A DNA stretch of 64,000 bases from Babylonia areolata (GCF_041734735.1 NC_134883.1:22507747-22571746), one strand, 5' to 3'. Positions 11,051 through 24,200 are shown, counted from the first letter of the stretch. Translations and numbers: made by a program. The notes: generated by a model from the sequence alone, not told the origin.

Positions 11051-11608
11051 ACACATAAATAAAACACGTTAATCTGGGTGAAAATAAAAACAAAAAACAA
11101 AAGTAAACGAGCGCGTAAAATAAAGCGAGTGAAGTTTTTTTTTCTTCGCGGGTTTGTTCGTCTTGAACCTCTAGCATGCACATATGCGCATCGCACTACC
11201 ATTCCCTCCACCCCCACCCCCCGGCCTCTTGCCCCACTCCCTCTTACCCCCTCTCTCTCCCGCTGAGGAAAAACACATGTCCCTTTTTTAATCAAAGATA
11301 GAGCGGATACTGCCTTGTACTATTTTTCTTATTTTATTTCTTTCATCTTAGTTTTGTGGTTGATAAATGTTTGTGGGTACACGTTGTTGCATCCCTTCTG
11401 CTTTTCATCCTTCTTTCCTTCTGTCGTCCAGGTTTAGCGTTGCTTTTATGGATCTTCCCTGCTTCCTGGGATAGGAACATTCCTTCGCTCTTTGTTTCCT
11501 TTCTACTATTTCTGTTTCTTCAACGTCGTCTTTCTTCTGATCGTCAGCATTCGCACGGGCATTCACAGGATCGTCCCCCTCACATCTTCTTCATAAATCT
11601 TCACGAGC

Positions 11609-11643
<35 letters not shown>

Positions 11644-11779
11644 GACAGAGAGAAACACAGAGACAGACAGACAGACACAGAGTGTCAGAGAGACAGATAG
11701 ACATACACAGAGTTTCTTTCGCTTTTTATCATTATCCCCCCCCCCCCCCCCCTTTCCTCCTATATTAATCTTTACTTCT

Positions 11780-11884
11780 CTGGCATAATAATAATTAATA
11801 ATAATTATTATTATATTTATATAGCGCTGAATCTTGTGCAGAGACAAATCAAAGCGCTTTCGCGGCACCAGTCATTCACACGCA
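11780..11884 (+). repeat. Short dispersed repeat with TATATAGCGCTGAA motif
   Basis: An (AAT)n lead followed by TATTTATATAGCGCTGAATC, AAAGCGCTTTCG and CAGTCATTCACACGCAT. The paired AGCGCT motifs and AT-rich lead are typical of a common invertebrate dispersed repeat; a weakly similar segment lies at 13636-13740. Family unassigned. Confidence 0.4.
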
Positions 11885-12189
11885 TAATAAGGTTAGTTTA
11901 CATACAGTTTAAATATATAGAGAGATACACTCCATGCAACTTTTCTCAGTAATTCGTGCATAATTGCCCTTCTTCTTTTCCATATATAGCACCATAGGCC
12001 TATGTCAGCCAGTCCTACACGTAAAACAATGAAACCAGTCATAATGGTACAAGAAGAATAGTGTACACGCAGTAACAAAATAGACAGACATACACTCCAT
12101 GCATTTTTTCTTATTTGTTCTTGTCTATCTGGTACATATATATGGGGGAAGGGTGTGTGTGATCAAGAACAAATAAGATATAAACAAAT

Positions 12190-12190
<1 letters not shown>

Positions 12191-12233
<43 letters not shown>

Positions 12234-12260
12234 CTCTCTCTCTCTATATATATATATATA

Positions 12261-12342
<82 letters not shown>
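12191..12342. repeat. Long compound (AT)n(CT)n(AT)n(GT)n microsatellite
   Basis: Ends with an uninterrupted (GT) run of about 80 bases (12262-12342), the longest dinucleotide run in the window. Confidence 0.95.
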
Positions 12343-12343
<1 letters not shown>

Positions 12344-12831
12344 TAGAGAGAAAGAGCCAGCTCTAAATGTAAGACAGCGAAACTTGAGACAATCAGGTCA
12401 GAATGTCACAGGCAGTCTGGCTGGTAATTAACCGCATCAAGCTGATGGTGCGAAACTAACTATATGAGGTGATGTCGAAACTGAAGCTCTTTTTCTAACT
12501 TCCTTTTCATGCTGTAGCGCGTGCCTTATCTGCACTTACCAGTTATACCAATGCGCATCTTGCGTATAGTCATGAAGTTGTTCATCACCTGTGTATCCAT
12601 GGGGCATTTTCGCTATTTTGTTTTCACACACACACAGTGGGTAACAGGCAGTTTTTAATTTGTTAATGTTTCAGGAATACCATGAAATAATGGATTCAAT
12701 TGAAAAACGCCACATGTCTTTTTTTCTTTCTTTAGGAAAAAAAAGAAAAAAGAAGAAAAAAAAGGTTTGGGGCAGGTCGCGACGGGGCAGGTTGATGCGT
12801 TAGCAAGGTAGATCGCAACGAGCTGTCTCGA

Positions 12832-13233
12832 GGTGCCACTACAATGTCTCTAAGTGCCCCAGCAATGTCTCGAGGCTCCCTGGTAACGAAGTGCCACTAC
12901 AATGTCTCTAAGTGCCCCAGCAATGTCTCGAGGCTCCCTGGTAACGAGGTGCCACTACAATGTCTCTAAGTGCCCCAGCAATGTCTCGAGGCTCCCTGGT
13001 AACGAAGTGCCACTACAATGTCTCTAAGTGCCCCAGCAATGTCTCGAGGCTCCCTGGTAATGAGGTGCCACTACAATGTCTCTAAGTGCCCCAGCAATGT
13101 CTCGAGGCTCCCTGGTAACGAAGTGCCACTACAATGTCTCTAAGTGCCCCAGCAATGTCTCGAGGCTCCCTGGTAACGAAGTGCCACTACAATGTCTCTA
13201 AGTGCCCCAGCAATGTCTCGAGGCTCCCTGGAA
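12832..13233. repeat. 58-bp minisatellite, about seven units
   Basis: Unit starts fall at 12841, 12899, 12957, 13015, 13073, 13131 and 13189, an exact 58-bp step with only an occasional A/G change. Each unit itself contains two similar 20-mers (ACAATGTCTCTAAGTGCCCC and AGCAATGTCTCGAGGCTCCC), so the array is higher order. The near-identity indicates recent expansion or homogenisation. Confidence 0.95.
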
Positions 13234-14476
13234 ATGTCTTGACCTGGCCCGTTTCTGTAGCAAGCTATCCCTGTCCCTTTTGTATTAAAGTTTTCTTGAT
13301 CAAATGGTTTGTCAACAGTTATCAGCTTGCGTGTGTGTGTCCGCGGGTGGGGTGGGTGGGTCGACGAGTTCATGAGTCAGTGTGCATTTAAATCAGGATG
13401 CTTGGATATTATCAAAAATATATGTTTGTGGATTAAATATGATGTTCATGTTGCTGTTGCCACTGTTGTTGTTGCTAGTGTTAGTCGAGTCGTGTTGTAC
13501 ACATGAGTGCACAGGCTGTGTTCAGAACCTTGCAGTAAGTGTAAGTCTTAGTGGATTGATGACTGTTCGTATGTTCGTTGAAAATCTGTTTCGTTTTCCT
13601 TCTGTAGCCTACTGCAGATATCTATAGTTCCATATTGTAGAAGAAGAAGAAGTAGTAGAAGGAGGAGGAGAAGAAGAAGAAGAAGCGAAATTTCACAGCG
13701 CCTATTCTCTAAGTATGGCTTTAGGCGCTTTACAGGACTCCTTCAGTTTGGAGGTTCTTATAAACCGTAGGACGTATGTAGTATGCTGAGTCCCCAGGCA
13801 AAACGCAGACGATCCTATTTAACATAAATTAGCATGAACGTATTAGCCGAAATTGACACCAGAAAGTATTTTTCATTCTCCTTGACACAAAAGTTGAGAA
13901 ATATCACAGTGATTTCCTAAAAAAAAAAAAAAAAAAAAAAATCACATTGCTGATAAATCATTGTAAGAAAACATTTATAAAACAGAAAGGAAAAAAAAGA
14001 CTGCTGGACTCATTTTTTAAAGACAGGATAAATAGGCGCAGAGTCAAACTCTAAAGAAAATAAATGAAATCACAATGAATCAAGGGGAACACACACCAAA
14101 GAAAGCCACCAAGGACCTCCGCAACAGATCAACAACTGACCTTTTGAACGCGACGAAAGCAGAAAGGTCCTCGACTCCAGTCCACAGAACAACTTGATTC
14201 GTTCCTTTAAAATTGACTTTAAATCACACGGTTCGTTTTACGTCGCGCTGGCAGATGACCTAAGACGACTTGGAAAAAGGACGCCCTACTTTTCTGGGGC
14301 CTATCTAAACGATAAGTTTTGGATGCGGGTTTGCAATGCGGGCATATAAAAAATAAAAAAAAAAGACACGAGTGGTAGGCCTACAATCCACCTTTCAAGT
14401 CAAGTATTAGGCTTAAATACGATGTACAGTGACACAAATCATGAACACGAACTAAAACCTGTCGACGCCACTCAAT
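13234..14476. other. Intergenic, no gene seen
   Basis: Contains a (GAA)n-led dispersed segment at 13636-13740 (AGCGCCTATTCTCTAAG..AGGCGCTTTACAG) and poly-A at 13920-13941. No exon was recognised. Confidence 0.5.
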
Positions 14477-14621
14477 TTATTTTTGTTTGTTTAGCTTTGC
14501 ATGGTTGCAGAGGACTATAAACAGTAATGGCGGCTCTCCAAATGAGCGCATCGTTGCAGACAAATCCGCATCCTTTGCAAGATGGCTGTTCATGAATTTA
14601 GTGACTGAATCTGTATCAAAT
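14477..14621 (-). CDS. Candidate 3' exon of an unrecognised small gene
   Basis: An acceptor TTTTATTCCAG (ending at 14622) is followed by an open frame of 48 residues (begins FDTDSVTKFMNSHLAKD, ends at TAA). Its phase fits an upstream open frame ending at a GTGAGT donor at 14889-14894. The joined frame would read ..WKTGRFDTDSV... I recognise no domain. The sites and phase agreement could be chance; kept because the region also carries promoter-like motifs. Confidence 0.2.
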
Positions 14622-14823
14622 CTGGAATAAAACAACAAATTCAATCGGGTTAAAGAGAAAGAAAAACGTGGATCACATCTGTTCATGACAATGTCGCTTT
14701 TACACAATGCAAGAAAATTGCCGTAAAACAGGTCACTGAATTAGGATACAATAGACATTTACCCGTAAATTATCATATCAAAGAGGATTCTTTTCTGAAA
14801 AAAAAATCAACAACAACATTTAT

Positions 14824-14855
<32 letters not shown>

Positions 14856-14975
14856 CCACGGCCTCAGTTATGAAATCTTGACAGCAGCACTCACCTTCCA
14901 GTTTTCCATCTCTCTGGCCAGATCTTTGTGAAGAAGCCGACAAACTTTTGATTGACTGCGCATGCGCAAGTGTGA
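14520..14975. promoter_or_regulatory. Promoter-like patch with YY1- and NRF-1-type motifs
   Basis: Plus strand shows AATGGCGGCT (about 14525) and AAGATGGCTG (about 14578), both YY1-like, and the NRF-1 palindrome TGCGCATGCGCA (about 14957-14968). Such motifs cluster at housekeeping TSSs in animals. The patch is richer in CpG than its surroundings. No downstream gene could be proven on either strand. Confidence 0.3.
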
Positions 14976-15176
14976 TTGCGTAAAAACGAAACAAAACGAA
15001 ACGAGCTTTGTTTCACGAGGGTAGTGGAATTTGCATTATCAAAAACACAAACAAAGAACCCAAACTTTTTAAACATCCAATCCTAAGAAAAAAAACCCAG
15101 TCATTCTGAGCATACAAAATAAACACAGAATATGTCCCAAACACAAGAAGAGGGAAAGGAAAACTATATTTTCGTG

Positions 15177-15257
15177 ACAGTTTCAGTTTCAAGGTGTCAG
15201 AGCGTGCGGACAGATCCATATACGCTACACATCTGATTGGGGGGGGGGGGGGGGGGG

Positions 15258-15293
<36 letters not shown>

Positions 15294-15358
15294 AAAAAAG
15301 AAGAAGAAAAAGCAGTGCGAGACCTTCGCATGAACCCAGCACGCTGATCAGGCCTTCA
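15177..15358 (+). mobile_element. CAGTTTCAG-type short interspersed repeat with poly-G/poly-A insert
   Basis: Begins CAGTTTCAGTTTCAAGG, contains GGACAGATCCATATACGC and ends CCCAGCACGCTGATCAGGCC. A G-tract and a long A-tract (15237-15300) interrupt the middle. Confidence 0.7.
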
Positions 15359-15458
15359 GACAAAAAGACAGAGACTGAGAGAGAGGCGTGGGGCTGGGGC
15401 GGGCAAAAGGGACTTCCACAGCAGAACAGTCTCATTAATATTGAAACACAATACATCT

Positions 15459-15567
15459 TTCAGTTTCAGTTTCTCGAGGATGCGCCTCTGGTGTTCAGAC
15501 AATACGCTCCACCATATTTGTTGGGCCGGTGCCTGTACCTGCAGCATAACGCGCTGGTCAGGCTTTG
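15459..15567 (+). mobile_element. CAGTTTCAG-type short interspersed repeat, diverged
   Basis: TTTCAGTTTCAGTTTCTCGA at the start, CAATACGCTCCACC in the middle and AACGCGCTGGTCAGGCTTTG at the end match the family. It sits 100 bases after another copy and directly before a tRNA-SINE. Confidence 0.65.
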
Positions 15568-15581
15568 AGTGCATGCATAAG

Positions 15582-15980
15582 GTGGAGTGATGGCTTAGAG
15601 GTAACGCATCCGCCTAGGAAGCGAGAGAATCTGAGCGCGCTAGTTCGAATCACGGCTCAGCCGCCGATATTTTTTCTCCCCCTCCACTAGACCTTGAGTG
15701 GTGGTCTGGACGCTAGTCATTCGAATGAGACGATAAACTGAGGTCCCGTGTGCAGGATGCACTTAGCGCACGTAAAAGAACCCACGGCAACAAAAGGGTT
15801 GTTCCTGGCAAAATTCTGTAGAAAAATCCGCTTCGATAGGAAAAACAAATAAAACTGCACGCTGGAAAAAGTACAAAAAAATGGGTGGCGCTGTAGTGTA
15901 GCGACGCGCTCTCCCTGGGGAGAGCAGCCCGATTTTCACACAGAGAAATCTGCTGTGATAAAAAGAAATACAAATACAAA
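15582..15980 (+). mobile_element. tRNA-headed SINE, apparently full length
   Basis: Same family as 4875-5278: box A-like TGGCTTAGAGGTAACGC, box B-like AGTTCGAATCA, the CATTCGAATGAGACGATAAA core, TGGCGCTGTAGTGTAGCG and the tail AAAAAGAAATACAAATACAA. The short (AAATAC)n end is preserved here, unlike the (AC)n-expanded copy at 4875. Confidence 0.87.
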
Positions 15981-15999
15981 TTAATTTTTTCCTGTGTAC

Positions 16000-16258
16000 C
16001 TTTTAGAGCGGATTTCCTCTATAGAATTTAGTCAAAGGACAACATGCACTTATGTTGCCATGGGTTCTTTTTCAGTGCGCCAAGTGCCTGCTGCCCACGG
16101 GACCTCGGTTTGTCGTCTCATCCGAATGACTGTGGACTTTCCTTTTGATCTTCCAGTCAAACTTGGGAGAAAGGGCGAGACCTGGATTCAAACCCTGACC
16201 CTCGATCACGGACACTGCAGCCTATTGGTAGATAAGCGTCTAAACCATTTTGCCCCCC
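16000..16258 (-). mobile_element. Second SINE type sharing the same core domain
   Basis: On the minus strand a box B-like GGTTTGAATCCAGG is followed by the same core as the neighbouring SINE (AGTCATTCGGATGAGACGAC, AAAAGAACCCATGGCAACA). The 3' end is different (CTATAGAGGAAATCCGCTCT). Different heads and tails around one core is the modular pattern known for invertebrate SINE superfamilies. Confidence 0.65.
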
Positions 16259-16479
16259 CACCCCAACACACACACACACTCCCCCCCACACCCCGCCTGT
16301 ATCTTCGGATACAGTTGTATCAAAGTCGAAAGGTTAATAAACAATAGAATTTCACTTAATCAAATTGTTTCAGAGTTCGATTTTAAGAAATGTTTTTTAA
16401 TAGATTGTGAGGAATACGATTTCACAACCAAGCCTCAGACCTTGATTTACATACAGAATATTATCTGAGAGTCGATGAC
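16259..16479. other. Short intergenic gap, C-rich then AT-rich
   Basis: No feature recognised. Confidence 0.4.
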
Positions 16480-17101
16480 CCTTAGGATAAAACATAATCA
16501 TCCATTATTGAGATTAACCATGGAGTATGAAAAAACCTTTACTAGTGAAAAGTTTAGTCTTGCAAGAAAGGATATCTGCCTACTTGTATTCAGAATCTCT
16601 TACAGAAGCTGACTTGTCAATAGTTGATTTAACAGCTCTTTTGTGGATGTTAATCACTGGCTGAAGCAAATTACTGCTGGCTGAATCCCAAAGTGCAGTG
16701 GCATAGTCTATAGCAGATTGACGAAACGAATAAAAACATGTTTTCCCTGCATGTAAGTTAACAAAAAAAATTTATTTTCTGTAAGTGGTATAGTTTTGGA
16801 CCACGATTTTCGGACATGATTTCCAGGTATTTCAACGGGGGTATTTTGTTATCAGTCATTATTCTTAGGACTTTGTGACTGACAACGTCTTTTACTTTTT
16901 TTTCGTCAGCAATACAGACGACAGGTAAAATCTAAGAATCCCATTCCATTTTGGTTGCAACGTTTGATGGATGATAAGACATGCATAATCAAGTGTACAT
17001 CGGATGTTGCATTCTGCTCTTTGTTCTAATTCCATGAGAAGATGACAGCTGTTTCTTTTATCTTTCAAACAAATATGATTCAGATCCCTCATCAATATCA
17101 T

Positions 17102-17105
<4 letters not shown>
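16480..17105 (-). mobile_element. LINE fragment: reverse transcriptase C-terminal part
   Basis: Minus-strand translation gives the palm/thumb remnants VVSHKVLRIMTDN (compare the HRVLGV-x-ID block of non-LTR reverse transcriptases) and, about 200 bases on, SAIDYATALWDSAS (compare LDYAS-x-WD). VINIHKRAVKSTI (the KLQRRAVK-like segment) follows. Frames are broken between these blocks. A 5'-truncated, inactive insertion. Confidence 0.65.
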
Positions 17106-17138
<33 letters not shown>

Positions 17139-17999
17139 GCTGTGCTGTACTGTGTGTGTGTATGTGTGTGTGTTCACGCGCGCGCACTTGTATGTTAGAG
17201 AGTGTGTCTGTATGTGTCCGCATATATCTGAATGTAACTATTGAGCCTCCTGCAAGTTAGACGAAAGGCTTGACTTGACTTGCTACAGCGTTCGCCAACA
17301 ATTAAAGATGTCAAGAATAAACTGAAAGTTCTTTAAAGACGACCGACAGGGCTTCGCCACTGCATATCGATGGTTGTGAAAGCATTTAGCCCGACTATCA
17401 ACACAGAAAAAAACAGATGTTCATCAGTCATCACCTGCTGCCAGCACCTGTTACCAACAGAGTTCACCTATTTTCAATCACTTTTTGCACGCTGCTGTTC
17501 TTTTTCTTTTTCCCAGTGATCGGCTTTGACTTGACTTTTCTTGCGATCTGGTGATTTTGCCTTTGAATTCACTTTAGTGTCATAAATAGTTTTTTTTTCT
17601 TCTTTCTTTTTTAAAAATTTGACATTTTTTCTTCTTTTAGTGGCAGACTTCGATTAGCCAACTTTCCCAGTGAGATTTGGTGATTACTTTTCCTTTGGAT
17701 TGAATTCAGTTTCCTAATCTGCTGCAGTTGCTGTTTTTTGTTGCTGTTCCCCTTGTTTATGTGTCTGGTGACATTTGACGGCGCCTTCATTCCCTCAAGG
17801 ATTTTATTCATTGTCCTTTGGAATGCCCAAAGTCATTCTAGAACATAAACACATACTTACATGTGTATATTACGCTGTGCACACAAATGCAATAGTACAT
17901 GCATACACATGTGCACACTCACGTGTGCACAGAGAAACAATATACACGCACAGACTTTGGGTCTTGATAGTTGTATTATGACAAGCAAATTAAAAAAGA
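17106..17999. other. Intergenic, no gene seen
   Basis: (GT)n-type repeats at 17105-17175, then unremarkable sequence without splice-supported open frames. Confidence 0.5.
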
Positions 18000-18859
18000 A
18001 AAGAAAAATCCAATGTGTTCATCAAACATGCAATCAGTCATCATTCCATGCCACTCAGTCACCTCCTTTTACACCATTCAATAAATGCCAAATATTTGCC
18101 AAAGTCACAAAATGCTCAGGATAACTCAAAAACAAGCAAAGCTCACACATACCTCTCGTGCCCACGATAGAAACAAACATCATTAAAAAGTTGTCCGTGA
18201 GACCACTAATTACAACCCACAGTTCTGGGCAATGAATATGTGTTAACAACCAGCATGTGTTCACAGTGAAATGATACGCTAGTGTATAAATAATATGTAG
18301 TTTGTTCCAAAGCATAATAAGTCCAACTCCAAGACACTTGACACAAAACACTGAATCTCATTTCCAGCTTAAAAAAAAGTAAAGACAAGTCTGAGAAATG
18401 TATTATCTGCCTAAAACAACAGTTGTCATTCTGAAGGAGGTGCACATATCAGTGATGGATAACAACGAAAAAGTGACAAAGTCAATGGCTTCATGCGAGA
18501 ACACAAGCTGAGCAGCTTCCCCCCCTCACCCCCACATTCCCCCCCACCCCTCCTCATCCCACTGTTCTCATCTTCTGCCACTGTCGGAGTGCTAGCCCTT
18601 CAAACAGGGCGACGGTAGATGCTATGACTGAGCAACAAGTGAGTTGATCGTCCATAACTCTGGAAGATCTTTGGTTCATCTGGACACCATTTTGTAGGCA
18701 AGTGTCACAGATTTCTAAGACCTTCCAGTTCAACATTATTACAACCTGGCCTGCAAGTGCCTGAATGTTTTTCTTGAGGATCTGGGTGTGCAAAAGATCC
18801 AACAAGGATGTTAGACAAAAAGTATTTCACAAAACAATTTTGTTGCTTCTGGACACAAT

Positions 18860-18960
18860 AACACACCCAGCAAGCATTGTCCCTGAAAACAGAGTATGGC
18901 TGCCTATACGATGCAGAGAAAAGAAAGTAATAACACTGAAGCCTACTCATATGTGGAAAG
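18860..18960 (+). mobile_element. Possible decayed GAA-tailed SINE fragment
   Basis: GAAAACAGAGTATGGCTGCC followed by a diverged continuation resembles the middle of the SINE at 37205-37603. Short and uncertain. Confidence 0.3.
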
Positions 18961-19268
18961 GAGTATTTTGAGCAAGTTACAGCTCATAGGAGCAAAAGAA
19001 TGAAGCAGCACTACCAGCAGGACTCCTCTTCAGTACCAGCTTTAGAACAGAACCTGACCATGAGGCTGAATGCCAACAAGTCATTAATCGTCAATAATTC
19101 CCAAAGTCCTCCAAACAAACAGGAAGCTATCAACTCACTGGAAAGAACTCTTAGGAACAGACTACAGTCCCCAGGACAAAAAAGATGGACCCTTCAGTGC
19201 ACATGTCTGTTCCCACTGTCCTAGGGGGAAAAAAAACCCACAATGGAGAAACAAAATTTCTCCAGTCC

Positions 19269-19432
19269 AGGGCTGAGTTGCATGAGCAATAAAAGCAGCA
19301 TTAAGTTGGGTTTTTTGTTGTTATTTTTTAGCATTAAGAACATTCCTATATCAACGTTGATTCCATTGACTTAGGAACATTCTCATCACTAAGCAAACTT
19401 CGTGCTGCAAAGATTGCTCATGCAGCCTAGCC
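19269..19432. mobile_element. Hairpin MITE-like element, copy 1
   Basis: Ends are inverted repeats: TTGCATGAGCAAT..AAGCAGCA on the left and TGCTGCAAAGATTGCTCATG on the right. A nested inner pair (TTAAGAACATTCCTA / TTAGGAACATTCT) lies between them. The same ends occur at 28646-28779. No transposase inside. Confidence 0.6.
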
Positions 19433-20365
19433 AAGTACTAAATCATTGATCTAAGACTTGACATCCAAAATGTTACCACCTTGACTGCTGCTGACAACTA
19501 CTCTAGTCAGTGATGGACTGTCGCCTTACCAAAACAGGACAGAGCTTGCTGGTCAGGATATCTGTCATTTGCTTGAGATTACCTTTGCTCAGCAAAATCA
19601 ATTACATAATTAAAAAGTACACATGTAGTGACTGCAGTTAAAACACATAACACTGATCTCATTACACCAAAAATCAGCAGTCAAGGGGTTAATCTCATAG
19701 CACTACTCATACTCACTGATCAACAGCATCATGAAGCAAGTTTAACTGCAGAGGACATGAAGCCCAGCTTTGTCAACTAAGCTGGTGTAATTATGTTTGT
19801 AATTGTCAAGCACAGTTCCTTACTTCAGCACTGAACTCACTCCACTCCCAGTCTGCCTCAAACCCACCAGATGCTGCAATTAGTCGGCATGCTAAATTTA
19901 AGACGAGCTGGTTCAGACTATAGAATGCAGGTATGCGCCATGACAGAGTGAGCAACAGACATTGTAAAACCTCTGTGCTCTAGCACTCCCCACACCCAAA
20001 TCCTCCAATCTTCTACAAAGGTGTGAAAAACATGTTCCTATGCTACAACAATGTAATTTTCGCAAGCAAAATGTTAAAAAAAAAAAAACAACCCCCAAAA
20101 AACAAAACATGGGTGTAGAAAGGAGGAGGAAGGTTCCTCTGAGATAAGAAACAAATTTAACACTGAGACAATATTGCGCACAATGTCTGAATATGATAAG
20201 AAAAACAGGAACAAGGGAACAATGTGCTGGTATCCAAGATATGGGGACATGTGGTGAAGACGCCAGAACAAGTGACTGACATGACTAGGGCATTTCCCTG
20301 ATGACTTCATCATATTTTCTACAAAAAACTCTGCAAGACTTCACTGCAGTAAAAACAAGACACTG

Positions 20366-20504
20366 GCAAAAAATGAAAACATAACTTGTGCATCTGACAA
20401 AAAATGAAAACTTGTGCATAAAATGAAAACATAACTTGGGCATCTGACAAAAAATGAAAACATAACTTGTGCATCAGACAAAATTGGAAAAATAACTTGT
20501 GCAC
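20366..20504. repeat. Short tandem repeat, about 33-bp units x4
   Basis: Units built on AAAATGAAAACATAACTTGT followed by GCATCTGACA, with one unit shortened. Confidence 0.85.
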
Positions 20505-21138
20505 CTTTATTGTTTATAATATAAATACCTGCCTTCTGTTAAGTTTGTTAACTGCAAATCAAGCTTATAAAATTCAGAGCCACACAGCGCTGTCTTTAAA
20601 AAAGGGAGAGAAAACAAAATCTAATAATAAAAAAAGGACCAAAATATACATACAATGATATCAAATAAACTCGTCTGACTTCTGAAATTCACAATCACAC
20701 AGTACTGTCTTCAGTAGAAGAAAAGGTGGAAAAGAAAAGAAAAAACACACACACAAAAACAACATGTATAACATCTGACACAGTGACAGCATCTCTGACA
20801 GACAAAAGTCTGCAATCTGTGTGAGGTACAGTTCAGTTCAGGATGAGCACCATTGCCTAGGCTGTGATTGGAATGACACGGGAATGGCTTAATCAGTAGC
20901 TGCTGCCATTACGTTAAGTGGAAATCTTAAACACAGCACATGGGCTCACCTTGTGAGTATGTCTGCATTTGAGTGTGTGTGTGTGTGTGTGTGTGTGTGC
21001 ATGTGTACCTATGAGTGAACATCCATAACACATGGGCTCATCTTGTGAGTGGGTCTGTATGCGAGTATTTTGCAAGCATGTGGATTGTGTACATGAGTGC
21101 ACAAATATTTGTGGATGCCTGTGTGGGTTTGTATGGAG

Positions 21139-21140
<2 letters not shown>

Positions 21141-21198
<58 letters not shown>
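21141..21198. repeat. (GT)n microsatellite
   Basis: Uninterrupted GT run of 58 bases; part of a larger GT-rich zone from 20973. Confidence 0.95.
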
Positions 21199-21202
<4 letters not shown>

Positions 21203-24200
21203 AGTTATGTAGAAGAGACTTCAGCATGCAACGCGTCTGTAAAAATGTTTTCTCTAACAATTCTTTTATAATACCCTTTTCATTCATGAAACAAACTGGT
21301 AACAAAAAACAAGCACTCTGACACAAATAAAAAAGAAAAAAAAGAAAAAATTATTTAAAAAAGAAAGAAAGAAAAAGACCATGATACAATTCTATTCATG
21401 AACAACATACACACACACACACACCACCATCACCACTGACTCCTACATAACTGGCACTACACAAAAAACAAGCATGAAAGTGTTTCCATAACGATCAGGG
21501 TCACAGATGCAGAAGGAAAACAAAACATGAAATGTGTAGATGGCGTCTCAAACACAAGGCAGCTGACGGAATAATATCACCTTTGACTTGCTGGCCACTG
21601 AGCAAGAGATGGAGGCGCAAATAAACAGGTGTGTGAGGCGCAGAGAAAAAGGAGTGTGACAAAGGTTGTCACTGAATTATACAAAGCATGATTTGTTTAG
21701 TAATGATCAAAATATGCCAAATGAGGAGTGATGAATATACACAAAAATGGGAAATGAAATTCTCACGTGCACATACACACCCACACACATCCTCAGCAGA
21801 AATCATTACAATAAGTTTAAAATAACCAACAGCAAAACAACATTTCTTATTGCGATTTTTTCCCCTTTTTACAGGTGTTGTGCAGGTCATTTTCTCATTA
21901 CAGAACAGCAGTCCATTCTTGAACGCATGGTGCTTTACACCATGCCTGTACACATCTCTGTCCACAGTGTTTCTTCCTCAAGCCAAGCCTGTCTAGTTTC
22001 CTCCAATACTACCATTATTCATGTAGATCACATTCATTTGTCTACGGTTGACATGATTATCTATTATTTTTTTTATTTTTTATTTTTTGCTAGGTGATAA
22101 CAACATTTAATATTCACAACAGAAACATGCCAGTACTTGCTCTGTTCTATTTCTGGGGGTGATAAAAATATGCAAATGTGCTTGAATAGGCATACATACA
22201 TGTATGTCATGGAGAATAGTAGAAAAAAAAGATGTTCTGAGAAGTAGAAGGGACTTCTGGCAAAACCACTATCAGAATAATGAGATCATCAGAGGGTCCC
22301 TTCACTCTCTCAGTTTGACATTTAATAAACACTTTTCATATCAAACGCTACAGATGTCAACAACAAAAAAAAGCACCTGTCCATTTTAAGTAGACTGAGA
22401 CTCCTTTCTTTGACTGCCGATACTTAAGGTGATGATATTTGCAAATAAAATGTAGTTATAAATACACAACCACATGAACTACCAACACTTTCCCACTCAA
22501 ATATTTTGCACATATGTGTCTGTAATTGCTCTGCACACATGACTGGATTCCATGTCACGAAGATCATGTATACAACAAACGTCAGAGTCAGGGCCACTGA
22601 TTTTACATTAATATGTTGTTTCAAAGAACACAGATCCATTGCTCCATCCCTAATCTGCAGTGCACACAGTGATTTCTACAAAACATCAGTGTGATACAAA
22701 ATACCGACAACGACAGTCACAAACTGACCAGACTGAGATCCACACACATCAGCACCTGACCACATCTGTAACACCAACCGACGATTCCACAGCTATCCAA
22801 CACAGTTTCTTTTGCCACACCAGTAAAACCAACAGATTATTCCTCACTTATTCCAACACAGTTTCTTTCAGTAACAGGGAAGACGTGACTGTATCTGGAC
22901 TGTGGCTTCAAAATGACACTCACCCACAGGCCCAGTTATCCACCCCTTCCTCACTTCAAACAACAACAACAAAGACACAGAAATTCATTTTCATTTTATA
23001 AACTGGCTTTTCAAGACATATGCTGATATATGTACACTGGATTAACATCAAAGCCCAGTTCAGATGGACACTGTGGCTTTAAAAGATCAGCATGGAACAT
23101 GTCACATTATGATATAAAACAAAAGGAGTGAATACAATGTTTCATTTTGCTTGTGTGATAGGGATCATAATAATAGGCTGTTATCAGTGATAAACCAGTC
23201 ACAAAGGCAAAAATCCGAAGAAAAAAAATCCAAACCTAAAACCTGTTGATACTACTTAATAATGACCAAAACTAAAATAGAAATAATCATAATCACTCAA
23301 ATATCAGAACATACAGAAATTTAGAAACTATGAAAAACAAAATACCATCCTAACCCCTATCACCCATGAAAAGCAAACAACTCTTTTTATGCATTGAAAG
23401 GCACACTGCATTTTGCTAATTAAAGTAGTTTTATTATTTTATTGCTATATCACTCATTTATCAGTGGTCATCTCTATGACTCTTACAGTTATTTCGGTTG
23501 ATCAAGCAAACCGTTTGTCAGTGCAATAACTTACTGCTACTGCTGCAACTGCTACTGACAAACACATTTACATTCACTTCTGAAACTTATCATGTGTCAT
23601 GGGGAATAATGACTATTACTGATAATTTACTACACCATGGCATCAAAAGACTAAGAAAAAAAAAAAAACGAAAGAAAAAGGTAAAGAGCATTTGCGGGAT
23701 GTATCAGATTCAATACAGGCATGCAAAATGAATTTTCAGACTGGAGGTGAATATGTTCACAATATGTACACTCCATGAAAAGATAGTGTACAAAACAAAA
23801 CATGCTTGATGCACTGATAAGATGTGATCAGGCAGTGGAAAAGTGAAATTCTAAACAGAGATAAAAGGAACAAGCATACATGCCCAATGCCCAAGTTTTG
23901 TGACATGATCAAAAAACAGCAAATGAAAATGCATCATGCAATACACATCAAATCAATGGCAGATTATAATACAGACATAAATCATTTATGTTGTGCAATA
24001 AAAGCAGTGTAGAAAAGGAGCTCGGATGAATATGATTCCACTGTACATATATATACACACAGTGACTGGCAAGTAGGACACATTACAAAAACATAAGTGA
24101 GACTTGTGAGATGGTTGGGGGAAAAACAACCATCACCGTCTTTTCATCACCAGTTTTACACTGACACATATGTATTCTTGAATGCCCACACATTTTGTTC

